NCBI GenBank assembly: GCA_015063535.1
Contig: SVTY01000008.1
Coordinates: 1-64,000, forward strand
Reading direction: 5' to 3'
Origin: Oscillospiraceae bacterium
Lineage (GTDB): Bacteria; Bacillota; Clostridia; Oscillospirales; CAG-272
DNA length: 64,000 bases
The translations under genes and the position numbers were made by a program. A model generated the notes under the pieces. That model saw only the letters and a list, made by a program, of their open reading frames with translations. It was not told the origin of the DNA and searched no databases. Below are positions 9,099 to 18,204 of the stretch, piece after piece (position 1 is the stretch's first letter; each line of letters opens with the position of its first letter).

Positions 9099-9908
9099 CG
9101 TATCATCATGTCGAAGCAATCGGGCGATCCGCTCCGCCTGCTCCTCTCTGGTCTTGCGGTTCAGCTCCTCATACCGCCGCTCCGCCTCGGTCGCATAGGT
9201 CTGCTCATCTGCCGCCGGCACCTCCGTCTCCTTCTCTTGTACAGAAACAGACCGACGGGCAAACGGATCCATCCCCAAGCGTCGCTCGGTCGGACGGGTC
9301 AGCACCGCCGCAACGACCGTGCCGATATATAAAATACCACCGATCACCAACGGCTCGGCAAAGGTCAGATTCAGCAACACCGCATAATGCATGATCGAAT
9401 CGTAATACCAAGCCAAGAGCCTCGGAAACAGCAACAGCGGTAGGATCAGTGCCTCATAGATCAGTGTGAGTACCCGATTGGGAAACACGGTCATGTACAA
9501 AATTCTGCTGTTATCCTCCGCATGCGGCATGCGGAAATAGCGAAAAGCCCCAACTGCCGACCATACCGCCATTCCCACGCCGACGGCATACAGCACCACG
9601 CCCGCAAGAATCGTAATCAGCACCGCCCACGAAAAGGAGACCGTTGCTTTGGCATACCCTCCTCCCCCGAACAAGACCTCTCTGACACTGGGAGAGCCGT
9701 TTCCGCCCTCCCAAGCATTGGCGATCAGCTCCGCACAGGAAACCACGTCATTCGTTCCCGTCGCCGCCGTGGTGTAGCGAAAGCAAGGGATAAACAGTGT
9801 TGCCAAGGTAAGTGCCGACACGAAGATCGGAAGCAGATACCGTATCCGTATCCACAGCCTCGTCCGCCGAAGCCTTTCCTGTTTTTTCTGTTTTGTTTTT
9901 GTACTCAT
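9087..9908 (-). CDS. Membrane protein of unknown function
   Basis: A 273-residue protein with about four hydrophobic segments (near 24-43, 93-122, 150-173 and 180-208) and a charged cytoplasmic tail (about 225-273) rich in E, R and K. I do not recognise a family. Its ATG overlaps the deoD stop by four bases (ATGA), so translation is coupled to deoD, and it is the last gene of a three-gene operon ending at a strong terminator. The coupling suggests co-expression with nucleoside salvage but does not define a function. Confidence 0.75.
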   Translation of the reverse strand: MSTKTKQKKQERLRRTRLWIRIRYLLPIFVSALTLATLFIPCFRYTTAATGTNDVVSCAELIANAWEGGNGSPSVREVLFGGGGYAKATVSFSWAVLITILAGVVLYAVGVGMAVWSAVGAFRYFRMPHAEDNSRILYMTVFPNRVLTLIYEALILPLLLFPRLLAWYYDSIMHYAVLLNLTFAEPLVIGGILYIGTVVAAVLTRPTERRLGMDPFARRSVSVQEKETEVPAADEQTYATEAERRYEELNRKTREEQAERIARLLRHDDTEGE

Positions 9909-10651
9909 ATCTGTCCGTTATCTCTCCTCCCCTGCTTTGCCGCAAGCTCCAGTGCCAATGTCATCATGTCCGTAAAGGATTCCTGACGCTCCTGTGCCGT
10001 CGTCGCTTCTCCCGTCACCAAGGAATCGGAGACGGTACAGATGGCAAGCGCACGCTTGCCCGCTCTTGCCGCATTCATATACAGAGCCGCCGCTTCCATT
10101 TCGACCGCCAAAACGCCCATATTCGCCCAACGCAAGGTCGCCTCGGCATCGTCATCGTAAAAGGTATCGGAGGACAGCAGATTGCCGACATGGTAAGAAA
10201 GCCCCTTTTCCTTTGCCAAATCCACCGCCGTCTCCAACAGCGAAAAGTCGGCAATGGGAGCATAGCTTCCCCGCAAGCCGAACTGTGAACCGTAGGCAGA
10301 ATTGGTACATGCCCCCATGCCAAGCACCAGCTCCCGCAGACCGACCTTTTCGGTCAAGGCTCCGGCAGAGCCGATGCGGATGATATTTTCCACAGCAAAA
10401 AAGTGATACAGCTCATAGCTGTAAATTCCGATCGACGGCATTCCCATGCCGCTTGCCATGACCGAAACGGGAACGCCGTTCCACGTGCCCGTGTATCCCT
10501 GTACACCTCGCACATTGTTGAACAGTACCGCATCCTTCAAAAAGGTCTTAGCCACAAATTCCGCACGCAACGGATCCCCCGGCATCAAGACCGTTTTTGC
10601 GATCTGCTTGGGTTCGGCATGGATATGTGGGGTAGGATAAGGCTTCGTCAT
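9905..10651 (-). CDS. deoD: Purine nucleoside phosphorylase, DeoD type
   Basis: Hexameric-type PNP that phosphorolyses purine (deoxy)nucleosides to base and (deoxy)ribose-1-phosphate. The 248-residue length and motifs match the family: MPGDPLRAEFVAKTFL near the N-terminus, NNVRGVQGYTG, ASGMGMPSIGIYSYEL, EMEAAALY (ribose-binding Met-Glu) and ICTVSDSLVTGE with the catalytic Asp. The start at 10651 (MTKPYPTPHIHAEP) has a GGAG SD. An upstream frame to 10732 is out of character for the family. Second gene of an operon with the HD protein (20-bp gap) and the membrane protein (overlap). Confidence 0.96.
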   Translation of the reverse strand: MTKPYPTPHIHAEPKQIAKTVLMPGDPLRAEFVAKTFLKDAVLFNNVRGVQGYTGTWNGVPVSVMASGMGMPSIGIYSYELYHFFAVENIIRIGSAGALTEKVGLRELVLGMGACTNSAYGSQFGLRGSYAPIADFSLLETAVDLAKEKGLSYHVGNLLSSDTFYDDDAEATLRWANMGVLAVEMEAAALYMNAARAGKRALAICTVSDSLVTGEATTAQERQESFTDMMTLALELAAKQGRRDNGQI

Positions 10652-10671
10652 TGATTCTCCTCCGTTTCGGA

Positions 10672-11262
10672 TCAAGCTTTGGGAAGAGCGCTTCCCTCCA
10701 TGTAATAGGATGCCTCCATATCGGCAACGCACAAAGCAAACGCCAAGGGGAACATTTCTAACGCACGTCCCACCTGATTGGCGTCCTCAGGTCCCGAAAA
10801 GCCCATATGATAGCGGATAGCAAATGCCTCCTCTCGGGTCAGCTTCATAAAGCCAGACAGGATATATACCGATTTTTCTCCGTGACCGTAAGGAAGCGTA
10901 TCCTCAATGGTATAATACGGCACGCTTTCCCATACGCCGTTTTTCTTGACGTTCCGCATTTCGGTCTTGTAAAAATTGGTCTTGCACACATCGTGCAGCA
11001 ACGAAACGATCGCCAAGGATTCCTCGGTAAAGGTAAAGCCGTACCGATCCCGAAAACGGGGACGCTTGGCAAAATCGCACAGGCATTCGTATACGTTCAG
11101 ACTATGCTCCAAAAGCCCTCCCTCATACGCACCGTGAAAGCGGGTGCTGGCGGGGGCTGTGAAAAAATCGGTCTTTTCGGTCAGGTAGTCCAAAAAGGCA
11201 TCGGATCCCTCCCGATGAATGCACGCACGGTAGATCTCCTTGAATTTTTCTTGATTTGTCAT
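10672..11262 (-). CDS. HD-domain hydrolase-like protein
   Basis: A 196-residue protein with HD-superfamily motifs: GGLLEHSLNVYECL, then SLLHDVCK (the HD pair) and a distal histidine in YHMGF. Such proteins are often metal-dependent phosphohydrolases acting on nucleotides or modified nucleic acids. Being first in an operon with deoD fits a nucleotide role, but the substrate is unknown. The start MTNQEKFKEIY at 11262 follows a GAGGAG SD. The longer frame to 11412 runs through the promoter and is rejected. Confidence 0.85.
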   Translation of the reverse strand: MTNQEKFKEIYRACIHREGSDAFLDYLTEKTDFFTAPASTRFHGAYEGGLLEHSLNVYECLCDFAKRPRFRDRYGFTFTEESLAIVSLLHDVCKTNFYKTEMRNVKKNGVWESVPYYTIEDTLPYGHGEKSVYILSGFMKLTREEAFAIRYHMGFSGPEDANQVGRALEMFPLAFALCVADMEASYYMEGSALPKA

Positions 11263-11307
11263 ATTGCTCCTCTTATGTTTGATATCAAATATTTCTTCCG
11301 TAGTATC

Positions 11308-11336
11308 ATTGTACCATATTTCACTCAAAAAATCAA
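11308..11336 (-). promoter_or_regulatory. Promoter of the HD-deoD operon
   Basis: Minus-strand TTGATT (11331-11336), 17-base spacer, TACAAT (11308-11313). Confidence 0.7.
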
Positions 11337-11388
11337 CCGATGAAGAAAAAAACTCCGAAAAATTCTTCTTCTCTTTTTCGCAAAAAAG

Positions 11389-11426
11389 CTCCTCCTTTTT
11401 CCATGAGGTCACAGAAAAAGGAGGAG
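11389..11426 (-). terminator. Terminator of the ABC (GldFG-like) operon
   Basis: A 13-bp stem (11389-11401 with 11414-11426) followed on the minus strand by TTTTTT, just after the permease stop codon. Confidence 0.8.
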
Positions 11427-11433
11427 GTAGCGA

Positions 11434-13749
11434 TTATGCTTTTTTGCGCTTATACCAAACGATCGTTCCGACCGCAAGGATCGCCAAGGGGATCAAGCCG
11501 ATGGCTGCCACCCCGTATACCGTGATGGCTTTTTCGCTCACCGTCATATAGGAGACCTCATACACGGTCGCCTCCGGTGCCGTCAAGGCAGAACGGTAGG
11601 TCAGATCGGTCCATCCCATTGCCAAGTACAGGCAAAAATCATTGTACAGCTGTGTATCCTTGTAGCTCGTGATCGCAGCAAGGTAGGAGCCGGCACCCGT
11701 GAACCAAAAGAGTCGGGCACCTGTCTTCTCATCCTCCGAAACGGCGGCGACCGTCCGCACTGCCTGTTCCTCATATGCTTCGCCAAGGAACGCCTTCTCG
11801 GAGGTGGTCAGCAAGGCGGTCAAGGTCTTGTCGGAGGCGGGGTCAAGGATCAGATGGTTTCCGTTCGTTATTGCGGGAGCCAAGCTGCTCTGCCCTGCGG
11901 CGTTTGCCATGGACGGATGCTCGGTATTCAGCAACACATCCACCGTATACACAGGCTCCTTTTTAGTTTGCTCCTGCTCCGAGCCGTCCCCTTCTTCGGT
12001 ATTGCCGTCGGCTTCCGATTCTGTATCCGTATCGGATTCCGATTCTTCTTCAACGATCACTTCGACCTCCTCACCGACCGTTCCTTTTTGGGCAGAAAGT
12101 CCGTACCGTTGCATCAGTCCCATCAGATTGGGCATATCCAAATGACTCTCCTCGGTCAAGACCGACATCACGCCGCCTCTTGCCAGATATGCCTCCAGCT
12201 TTGCCACATCCTCGGAGGAGTAATCTGCGGTAGGAGCCGCTGCCAAAACAGCCGCCGCATCGTCGGGGATCGCCTCGACGTCCTTCAGGTCCAATGCCTT
12301 ATATTCTACGTTATAGGTGGACAGCAAACTGCTCATCAAGGTGCCCGAAAGATCGTTTTCGCCGTTTCCGACCAAGCGATAGGTCACGGGGATCAGATCG
12401 GCGGAAACATATTCAATGATTGAGGTCAGGATCGCTTCCCCTTGGAAATAGCGGGAGGTATCGTGGACAAGATAGTACCAATACTGCTGAAATTGCGAGT
12501 TCTGCTGACTGTACAGCTCCAAATAGTACAGATATTGGTTGTATTCATAGTAAGACATCTTTGCCTGCGCGCTTGCGGAAAAATATGTTTGTAGGAAGTG
12601 AAGCAGTGTAGAATTGGTATTGTAATAGTAAAACAGACTGTAATAGTCAATCACCTCGGTGCGGGCGTCGCTTCGAATCACCATACAGTAAGGCAAACCG
12701 CTTCCCGTGACCGTTTGCACAGTTAAGCCACTTTCCGCCAACAGCTCTCCGCTGTCCTCCGCCTTCATGCGGGTCAAGGTCAACTTTGAGCTATGTCCGC
12801 ACAGCTCCTCCAAGAAATATTCGAATCGGGTATCTCCCCCCGTCCCTTCGATCAGATACAGCGTTACCTCCGTATCCAAGTCCTTCAAGAAGGTTTTGCT
12901 ATCCTCGGACAGGGTAAAGATTTTTTCCTTGGTCAAATCGGTACGGGTCCATGCGCCGGGCAGAAGCATCATGCCCGTATTCACCAGAACGGCGAGAACC
13001 ACCGCTACTGCGACAACGGCGATTTTGCGAGGCTTTTTCTCACCCCGTGTCTGCGCCAGCCGTCTCATAAAAGCAATGGCAGAGAGATATCCAAATACAA
13101 GGATCACGGTTCCGTACAGCACTGCCGTTTTCCATTCCAGCACTGCCAAAACGGTCGGCAGATATGCGCCGAACAGCGAAATTGCCGCCACAATATTCTT
13201 CCACGGCAAGGGCAAAAGCTGTGCTATACAGCACAGGGCGATCAGCAGACCGATCCCTCCGTAGCATAGGCAAAAAACTGCCACGCGCGGACGAATGACC
13301 AATGTCAGAAAGGTGCAAACGGCAAAAATTGCGTTACCGAGCAGGAAAAAGATCAGCAAGCCCACATAAGCGGACACATAATTCACATCTGCAAAAAAGC
13401 CGAACACGATGGGAAGCAACGCCAAGATAAGCGTCACCGCACCGATCGCCGAAACGCCAACCCAATATTTTCCCCAGAAAATATCCCGTCCTGAAAGCGG
13501 AAGCATCCGAAGAAGCCCGTCTCCGCTTTCCTTGCGGTCGGCAGAAAAGAGCTTGACCGCCACAAGAGGGATCACAAGAGCCAACGCCATTCCCAAATAG
13601 TACAGCGAATACTCTACCTCGGAAAAACCGAAATGAAAATTATAGACCGTTGTAAAAATTCCCGAAAGCAAAACAAAGACCGCAAGCCCCACATATCCCA
13701 CAAGGCTTCGGCACAACGCCTTCCATTCTCTTTGAAATACTGCGCTCAT
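11434..13749 (-). CDS. Fused ABC-2 permease and GldG-like auxiliary protein
   Basis: A 771-residue protein. Residues 1-235 form an ABC-2 type permease with about six membrane segments (GldF-like). A further membrane segment near 245-270 leads into a large extracytoplasmic domain resembling GldG/ABC_transp_aux (TKEKIFTLSEDSKTFLKDL and following). An acidic, Ser/Glu-rich linker lies at about 545-590, and a C-terminal membrane anchor ends in WYKRKKA. In gliding Bacteroidetes GldF and GldG are separate. Fused forms occur in other bacteria with unknown substrates. It overlaps the ATPase gene upstream by four bases. Confidence 0.85.
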   Translation of the reverse strand: MSAVFQREWKALCRSLVGYVGLAVFVLLSGIFTTVYNFHFGFSEVEYSLYYLGMALALVIPLVAVKLFSADRKESGDGLLRMLPLSGRDIFWGKYWVGVSAIGAVTLILALLPIVFGFFADVNYVSAYVGLLIFFLLGNAIFAVCTFLTLVIRPRVAVFCLCYGGIGLLIALCCIAQLLPLPWKNIVAAISLFGAYLPTVLAVLEWKTAVLYGTVILVFGYLSAIAFMRRLAQTRGEKKPRKIAVVAVAVVLAVLVNTGMMLLPGAWTRTDLTKEKIFTLSEDSKTFLKDLDTEVTLYLIEGTGGDTRFEYFLEELCGHSSKLTLTRMKAEDSGELLAESGLTVQTVTGSGLPYCMVIRSDARTEVIDYYSLFYYYNTNSTLLHFLQTYFSASAQAKMSYYEYNQYLYYLELYSQQNSQFQQYWYYLVHDTSRYFQGEAILTSIIEYVSADLIPVTYRLVGNGENDLSGTLMSSLLSTYNVEYKALDLKDVEAIPDDAAAVLAAAPTADYSSEDVAKLEAYLARGGVMSVLTEESHLDMPNLMGLMQRYGLSAQKGTVGEEVEVIVEEESESDTDTESEADGNTEEGDGSEQEQTKKEPVYTVDVLLNTEHPSMANAAGQSSLAPAITNGNHLILDPASDKTLTALLTTSEKAFLGEAYEEQAVRTVAAVSEDEKTGARLFWFTGAGSYLAAITSYKDTQLYNDFCLYLAMGWTDLTYRSALTAPEATVYEVSYMTVSEKAITVYGVAAIGLIPLAILAVGTIVWYKRKKA

Positions 13750-14564
13750 TCCTCTGCCTCCTTCTCTGCTTCACGGTCGAACTCTGCCCCGTCGGGAACC
13801 GTCGATACCGCCGTCAAGGAGCGATACAGCTCTTCCAAGGATACCGCCTCGGCACGATCGGCAAGCGTATGCTCCAGCGCATCAAAGGTATCTGCAACCA
13901 ATTGCCGTCCGTCCGAAAGGATCATCACATCCTGACACAAGCTACGTGCCGTAGCAAAGTCACGGGTAGCCAAAAGAACGGTCTTGATACCGCCCAGCAT
14001 CCGAATCAGCCCCTCCAGCTCCTGTCTCTGCTCTGCCGAGCAAACAGGGATCGGTTCGTCCAACAAAAGAACATCGGGATTTCCCAACAATGCCGCCGCC
14101 AAAAGCAGCTTCTTCTTTTCATACTCGGTCAGGTTCTTCGTCAGTCGGTTTTGCACCGATTCCAGCCCGACAAGATCTATCGCTTCCTTGATCTGCCGAT
14201 AGCGCTTATCCGTCTCGACCTTGCGTGTCTGCCCGACAAAATTCAACAGCTCGCTCACGGTCATATCCGAATAGACGGTCGTACTCTGCGGCACATATCC
14301 GATCTTTCGTTTTGTCGAAATTGGCTCTTTTGCAATATCCGTACCGCCGATCTCGATCCGACCCGAATCGGGAGCTACTCCCCCCGCGATCAGCTCCAGC
14401 AGTGTGGTTTTTCCCGCTCCCCTCGGGCCCAAGATTCCATGGATCCCTCCCTTGGCGACCGTTATAGAAATTTGATCCAATACCGTTTTTTCGTCATATA
14501 CCTTGCTGATCTCAACTGCGCAGACCATGCTTGTCCGCACTTCGTTTTCCATCTGCTCTGTCAA
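13746..14564 (-). CDS. ABC transporter ATP-binding protein with degenerate motifs
   Basis: A 272-residue ATPase subunit for the permease downstream (ATGA overlap). Walker A GPRGAGKTT (46-54), Q-loop GYVPQ and Walker B DVLLLDEP (164-171) are intact. The LSGGQ signature is replaced by LTEYE (145-149), and the switch histidine by Arg201 (LLATRDFA). The TTG start at 14564 is preferred because GGAGG lies eight bases before it, while the ATG at 14552 is too far from any SD. The changes suggest slow or regulated ATP hydrolysis. Relatives of the GldA/NatA type usually keep the histidine. Confidence 0.88.
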   Translation of the reverse strand: MTEQMENEVRTSMVCAVEISKVYDEKTVLDQISITVAKGGIHGILGPRGAGKTTLLELIAGGVAPDSGRIEIGGTDIAKEPISTKRKIGYVPQSTTVYSDMTVSELLNFVGQTRKVETDKRYRQIKEAIDLVGLESVQNRLTKNLTEYEKKKLLLAAALLGNPDVLLLDEPIPVCSAEQRQELEGLIRMLGGIKTVLLATRDFATARSLCQDVMILSDGRQLVADTFDALEHTLADRAEAVSLEELYRSLTAVSTVPDGAEFDREAEKEAEE

Positions 14565-14601
14565 TGCTTTTTCCTCCTTTTTTTTATTTCATATGAATGT
14601 A

Positions 14602-16047
14602 TCACTGTACTCCGATTTTCTTTGGTGGGGATTCCTTCTCAACTCTGCTTTCGACGTCCTTTTCCGAGCGCACCAATTTTCGGTAGTAATATACCAAAAA
14701 CACAACATCAAAAAGGATCACCAACAGCCACGAGATCGGATAAGACAAATAGATCCATGAGATCTCCCGAGGTGCGACCAAAAAGATCGTCTTGACCCAT
14801 ACGATCCGAAACACGCAAACACCGAACAAGGAGATCACCATGGTTGTAACCGATTTTCCCATTCCTCGGAGTGCCCCTGCAAGCACTTCTTGCCCCCCAC
14901 ACAAAAAATAGCTTGGCAAAATAATGAACAAGCGAGCAATAGCAACCGCCGTTACCATCGCATTTCCCGGGGCATACAGTCCGACAAAAAATTCTCGGAA
15001 CAGCAGAATGATCCCGCCGACAGCCACGCCCAGCACCGTGACCGAGCACAGACATAAAACGGTGATCTTCTTGATGTTTTTATAGGTCTTTGCACCAACA
15101 TTTTGCCCGACAAAGGTCAAGGATGCCTGATACACGGCATTCATGGCGATATAAACAAAGTTCTCTAAATTTGAGGCGGCGGTATTCCCCGCAATGATCG
15201 TATCGCCGAAGCTGTTAATTGCCGCTTGAATTATCACGCTCGATAACGCAAACAGAGAGCTCTGAATGCCGGAGGGGATCCCAATATACAGCATTCTCTT
15301 GATCAGCAGACGATGGAACCGAAGCTTACGGAAGGAAAATTTGAGACAGCCCTCCGAGCGTGCCATAAAGACAAGGATCATGACTGCGGACAAATATTGA
15401 GAAGCGATCGTTGCGATGGCAACGCCCTCCACGCCAAAGCCAAAGCCTGCGACCATCACCAGATTCAGAATCACGTTCAACAGCCCGGAGCTTAAAAGAA
15501 AGATCAACGGATGCTTGGTGTCTCCCGTAGAACGAACCATCGAGGCACAGTAATTGTAGACCATGGAAGCGGGGGCACCGCAAAAAATGATACGAATGTA
15601 TAAAACAGAATATTCGATCACACTGTCTGGCGTGTCCATCATCCGCAAAAACTGCGGTGCGAAGATGATCCCGACCGCCGCCACAAGAACCCCGAGGATC
15701 CCCGCAAGCAGCACAGCACTGTGTATGATCTTATTCACACGCTGATACTTCAGCGCCCCCATGGAATTCGCCACGACCACACCGGCACCGACAGACAGCC
15801 CCATGAACAATCCAACAATAAGTCCATGAAAAACGCTGGTGCTTCCCACCGCCGCCAGTGCCAATTCTCCCTTAAAATACCCGACCACCGCCAAATCCGC
15901 CGCATTGTAAAAGCTTTGTAGCAAGCCCGTAAAAATCAGCGGGATCACAAACAGCACGATCTTTTTGAGGAACGGCCCTTCGGTCATATTCATATTGCTC
16001 ACACTCCGCTTTTGCGGCGACAGGCTCTTTTCCGATCCTTTGTCCAT
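14602..16047 (-). CDS. MATE family efflux transporter
   Basis: A 481-residue integral membrane protein with about twelve hydrophobic segments in two homologous halves, as in MATE cation-drug antiporters. Typical stretches include PLIFTGLLQSFYNAADLAVVGYF near the start and GIPSGIQSSLFALSSVIIQAA in the second half. It would export small cationic or organic compounds using a sodium or proton gradient. The start has a GGGAGG SD and a promoter lies at 16095-16122. It ends 37 bp before the ABC ATPase gene, which may be read through from it. Confidence 0.93.
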   Translation of the reverse strand: MDKGSEKSLSPQKRSVSNMNMTEGPFLKKIVLFVIPLIFTGLLQSFYNAADLAVVGYFKGELALAAVGSTSVFHGLIVGLFMGLSVGAGVVVANSMGALKYQRVNKIIHSAVLLAGILGVLVAAVGIIFAPQFLRMMDTPDSVIEYSVLYIRIIFCGAPASMVYNYCASMVRSTGDTKHPLIFLLSSGLLNVILNLVMVAGFGFGVEGVAIATIASQYLSAVMILVFMARSEGCLKFSFRKLRFHRLLIKRMLYIGIPSGIQSSLFALSSVIIQAAINSFGDTIIAGNTAASNLENFVYIAMNAVYQASLTFVGQNVGAKTYKNIKKITVLCLCSVTVLGVAVGGIILLFREFFVGLYAPGNAMVTAVAIARLFIILPSYFLCGGQEVLAGALRGMGKSVTTMVISLFGVCVFRIVWVKTIFLVAPREISWIYLSYPISWLLVILFDVVFLVYYYRKLVRSEKDVESRVEKESPPKKIGVQ

Positions 16048-16094
16048 TCTGCGCCTCCCGATCGCCCGACTTTTCCATGCGGCGACCTTGTGTT

Positions 16095-16122
16095 AATTAT
16101 ATCACTTCCTGCGAGAAAGTCA
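16095..16122 (-). promoter_or_regulatory. Promoter of the MATE transporter gene
   Basis: Minus-strand TTGACT (16117-16122), 16 bases, TATAAT (16095-16100). Confidence 0.7.
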
Positions 16123-16247
16123 AGGGCTTTTTCGATTTTAAAGGGGAAAGAAAGCCAAAAAGCCGCTGTAAAAAATCACTACACCCGCCTTGGCTCCGCC
16201 GAAGCACTCTTAAATGCCCGCAAATAAAAAAATAACAGTCTCCCACA

Positions 16248-16276
16248 TTGACAAACCTCGGATTCTGTGTTATAAT
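16248..16276 (+). promoter_or_regulatory. Promoter of the hisS operon
   Basis: Perfect TTGACA (16248-16253) and TATAAT (16271-16276) with a 17-base spacer, 44 bases before the hisS start. No T-box leader is visible in this short 5' region. Confidence 0.85.
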
Positions 16277-16320
16277 GTAGGGTATGAATCAAGTTATGTC
16301 TTTGGAAAGGAACTCAAACA

Positions 16321-17622
16321 ATGTGCGCACAATTGCTTTCGACTCAACCTTATAAGGGAACACGGGATTTTTACCCCGATGAAATGCGGCTCCGCAACTG
16401 GTTTTTCGGCAAGATCCGTCAGACACTGGAAACCTCGGCGTTCGAGGAATACGACGGCCCGATGCTCGAATCCTTGGAGCTGTACGCCGCCAAAAGCGGC
16501 GAAGAGATCGCCAATAAACAAACCTATAACTTCATTGACCGCGGCAATCGCAGTTTGGCGATCCGTCCCGAAATGACTCCCACCGTTGCCCGTATGGTGG
16601 CAGGAAGGATGAACGAGCTTTCCTTCCCGCTCCGCTGGTTCTCCATTCCCAACATGTACCGCTATGAAGCCACACAGCGGGGACGACTGAGAGAATTTTG
16701 GCAGTTGAATGTGGATATTTTCGGCTGTGATACCTTTGAGGCAGATCTGGAGATCATCGTCAGTGCCATCCGCATTTTGAAGTCCTTCGGTGCCGATCCC
16801 TCCATGTTCACGGTGCGGATCAACAACCGCCGCTTTTTCAACGACGTCATCGCCGCCATTGCGGGAACCGATGCAGAGGAGAGCCGCAAGGTCTCCAAGG
16901 TCATCGACCGCAAGAATAAGGTCACCAGAGAGTCCTACGAAAACGATCTGACAAGCTTGGGGCTAAGCAAGGAGCAGATCTGCCGTATTGACGAGCTGTA
17001 TCATATGAATGTCACCGAAGCAACTGCGATCTGCCCCGAATCGGTAGGAGCACAGGAGCTTCGCCTGCTGTTTGAGGCACTGGAAAAGATCGGGCTTTCG
17101 GAATACTGTGTCTTTGATTTCGGTATCATCCGAGGCTTGGACTACTATACGGGAACCGTGTTTGAGGTGTTCGACAACGCCCCCGAAAACAACCGAGCCA
17201 TGTTCGGCGGCGGACGGTATGACAATTTGGTGGGCTTGTTCGTCAAGAATGCCTCTGTGACGGGTGTCGGCTACGGCATGGGTGACGTGACCTTGGAGAA
17301 TTTTTTGGTCACTCACGGTCTGATCCCCGACAGCTTCGGCTCTGAGGTGAAGGTGCTGGTCACCAAATTTGACGATGTGCCGTATGAAGCCTATCTCTCT
17401 TTGGTGGATCGTCTGCGGAATGCGGGAATCGTTTCCTCGGTGTATCTAGGCTCCAAAAAATTCGGAAAGCAGATCGAATACGCCGTAAAGGGTCAGTATA
17501 CGCACGTTCTCATCATGGGCGGCAGTGAGCTGGAGGCTGGCGTCGTCAAGCTGAAGGATCTGGAGACACGGGAAGAAGCGACCGTACCGACAGACAAGCT
17601 GGAAGCTTTTTTCGCTCATTGA
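16321..17622 (+). CDS. hisS: Histidyl-tRNA synthetase
   Basis: Class II aminoacyl-tRNA synthetase charging tRNA-His, 433 residues. Motif 1 region YKGTRDFYPDEMRLRNW, motif 2 RYEATQRGRLREFWQLN, histidine-A motif RGLDYYTGTVFEV and motif 3 GGGRYDNLVG are all present, with the C-terminal anticodon-binding domain (EVKVLVTKF and following). AAGGAA precedes the ATG. First gene of a plus-strand run: DJ-1 protein, cyclo-ligase, CPBP protease, MltG-like protein and spoIIR follow. Confidence 0.97.
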   Translation: MCAQLLSTQPYKGTRDFYPDEMRLRNWFFGKIRQTLETSAFEEYDGPMLESLELYAAKSGEEIANKQTYNFIDRGNRSLAIRPEMTPTVARMVAGRMNELSFPLRWFSIPNMYRYEATQRGRLREFWQLNVDIFGCDTFEADLEIIVSAIRILKSFGADPSMFTVRINNRRFFNDVIAAIAGTDAEESRKVSKVIDRKNKVTRESYENDLTSLGLSKEQICRIDELYHMNVTEATAICPESVGAQELRLLFEALEKIGLSEYCVFDFGIIRGLDYYTGTVFEVFDNAPENNRAMFGGGRYDNLVGLFVKNASVTGVGYGMGDVTLENFLVTHGLIPDSFGSEVKVLVTKFDDVPYEAYLSLVDRLRNAGIVSSVYLGSKKFGKQIEYAVKGQYTHVLIMGGSELEAGVVKLKDLETREEATVPTDKLEAFFAH

Positions 17623-17655
17623 TCCAAACCAATACCAAAGAAAGGCAATTTTGCT

Positions 17656-18204
17656 ATGATCTATATGTTCCTTGCGGAGGGCTTTGAAGAGGTTGAGGCT
17701 CTCTGCCCTCTCGATCTGATGCGCCGAGCCGGACTTTCCGTTACCACTGTGGGAATCGGCGGAGCTATGATTACTGGCGCACACGGCATCACCGTTCGGT
17801 CGGATATGTCCGATACGGAGTTTTCCGCCCTCTCCGCCCCTTCGGCTGAGCTGATCTTTCTTCCCGGCGGAATGCCCGGAACCAACCATCTTGCCGCCTC
17901 CTCGGCGGTAAACAAAGCCATCCTGCGTGCCAACGAGCAGGATGCGTATATCGCCGCCATCTGCGCAGCCCCCTCTATTCTCGGAGACATGGGCTTGCTC
18001 AAGGGGAAAGAGGCGATCTGCTATCCCGGCTTTGAGGATCACCTGATCGGTGCGGTGCTCTCGGACAAGCGGGTGGCAGTCGATGGAAAAATTCTGACTG
18101 CCGCAGGTATGGGCGTTGCTTTGGAGTTTGGCTTGACCATCGTTTCGATCCTCTGCGGCGAAGAAAAAGCACGGGAGCTGGCACATGCCGTTCTCGCCTG
18201 TTGA
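17656..18204 (+). CDS. DJ-1/PfpI family protein
   Basis: A 182-residue DJ-1/ThiJ/PfpI fold protein. Visible hallmarks are FLAEGFEEVEA near the N-terminus (conserved Glu), FLPGGMPGTNHL, and the nucleophile elbow AAICAAPSIL with the reactive Cys, followed by GKEAICYPGFE. Relatives act as glyoxalase III/deglycase, chaperone or redox-protective enzymes, and the exact activity cannot be read here. Its 3' end overlaps the cyclo-ligase gene by 20 bases, indicating an operon. Confidence 0.92.
   Translation: MIYMFLAEGFEEVEALCPLDLMRRAGLSVTTVGIGGAMITGAHGITVRSDMSDTEFSALSAPSAELIFLPGGMPGTNHLAASSAVNKAILRANEQDAYIAAICAAPSILGDMGLLKGKEAICYPGFEDHLIGAVLSDKRVAVDGKILTAAGMGVALEFGLTIVSILCGEEKARELAHAVLAC

Noticed and set aside
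16254-16320. T-box leader upstream of hisS
   Set aside because: Only about 40 bases separate the -10 from the start and no T-box or specifier stem is visible.
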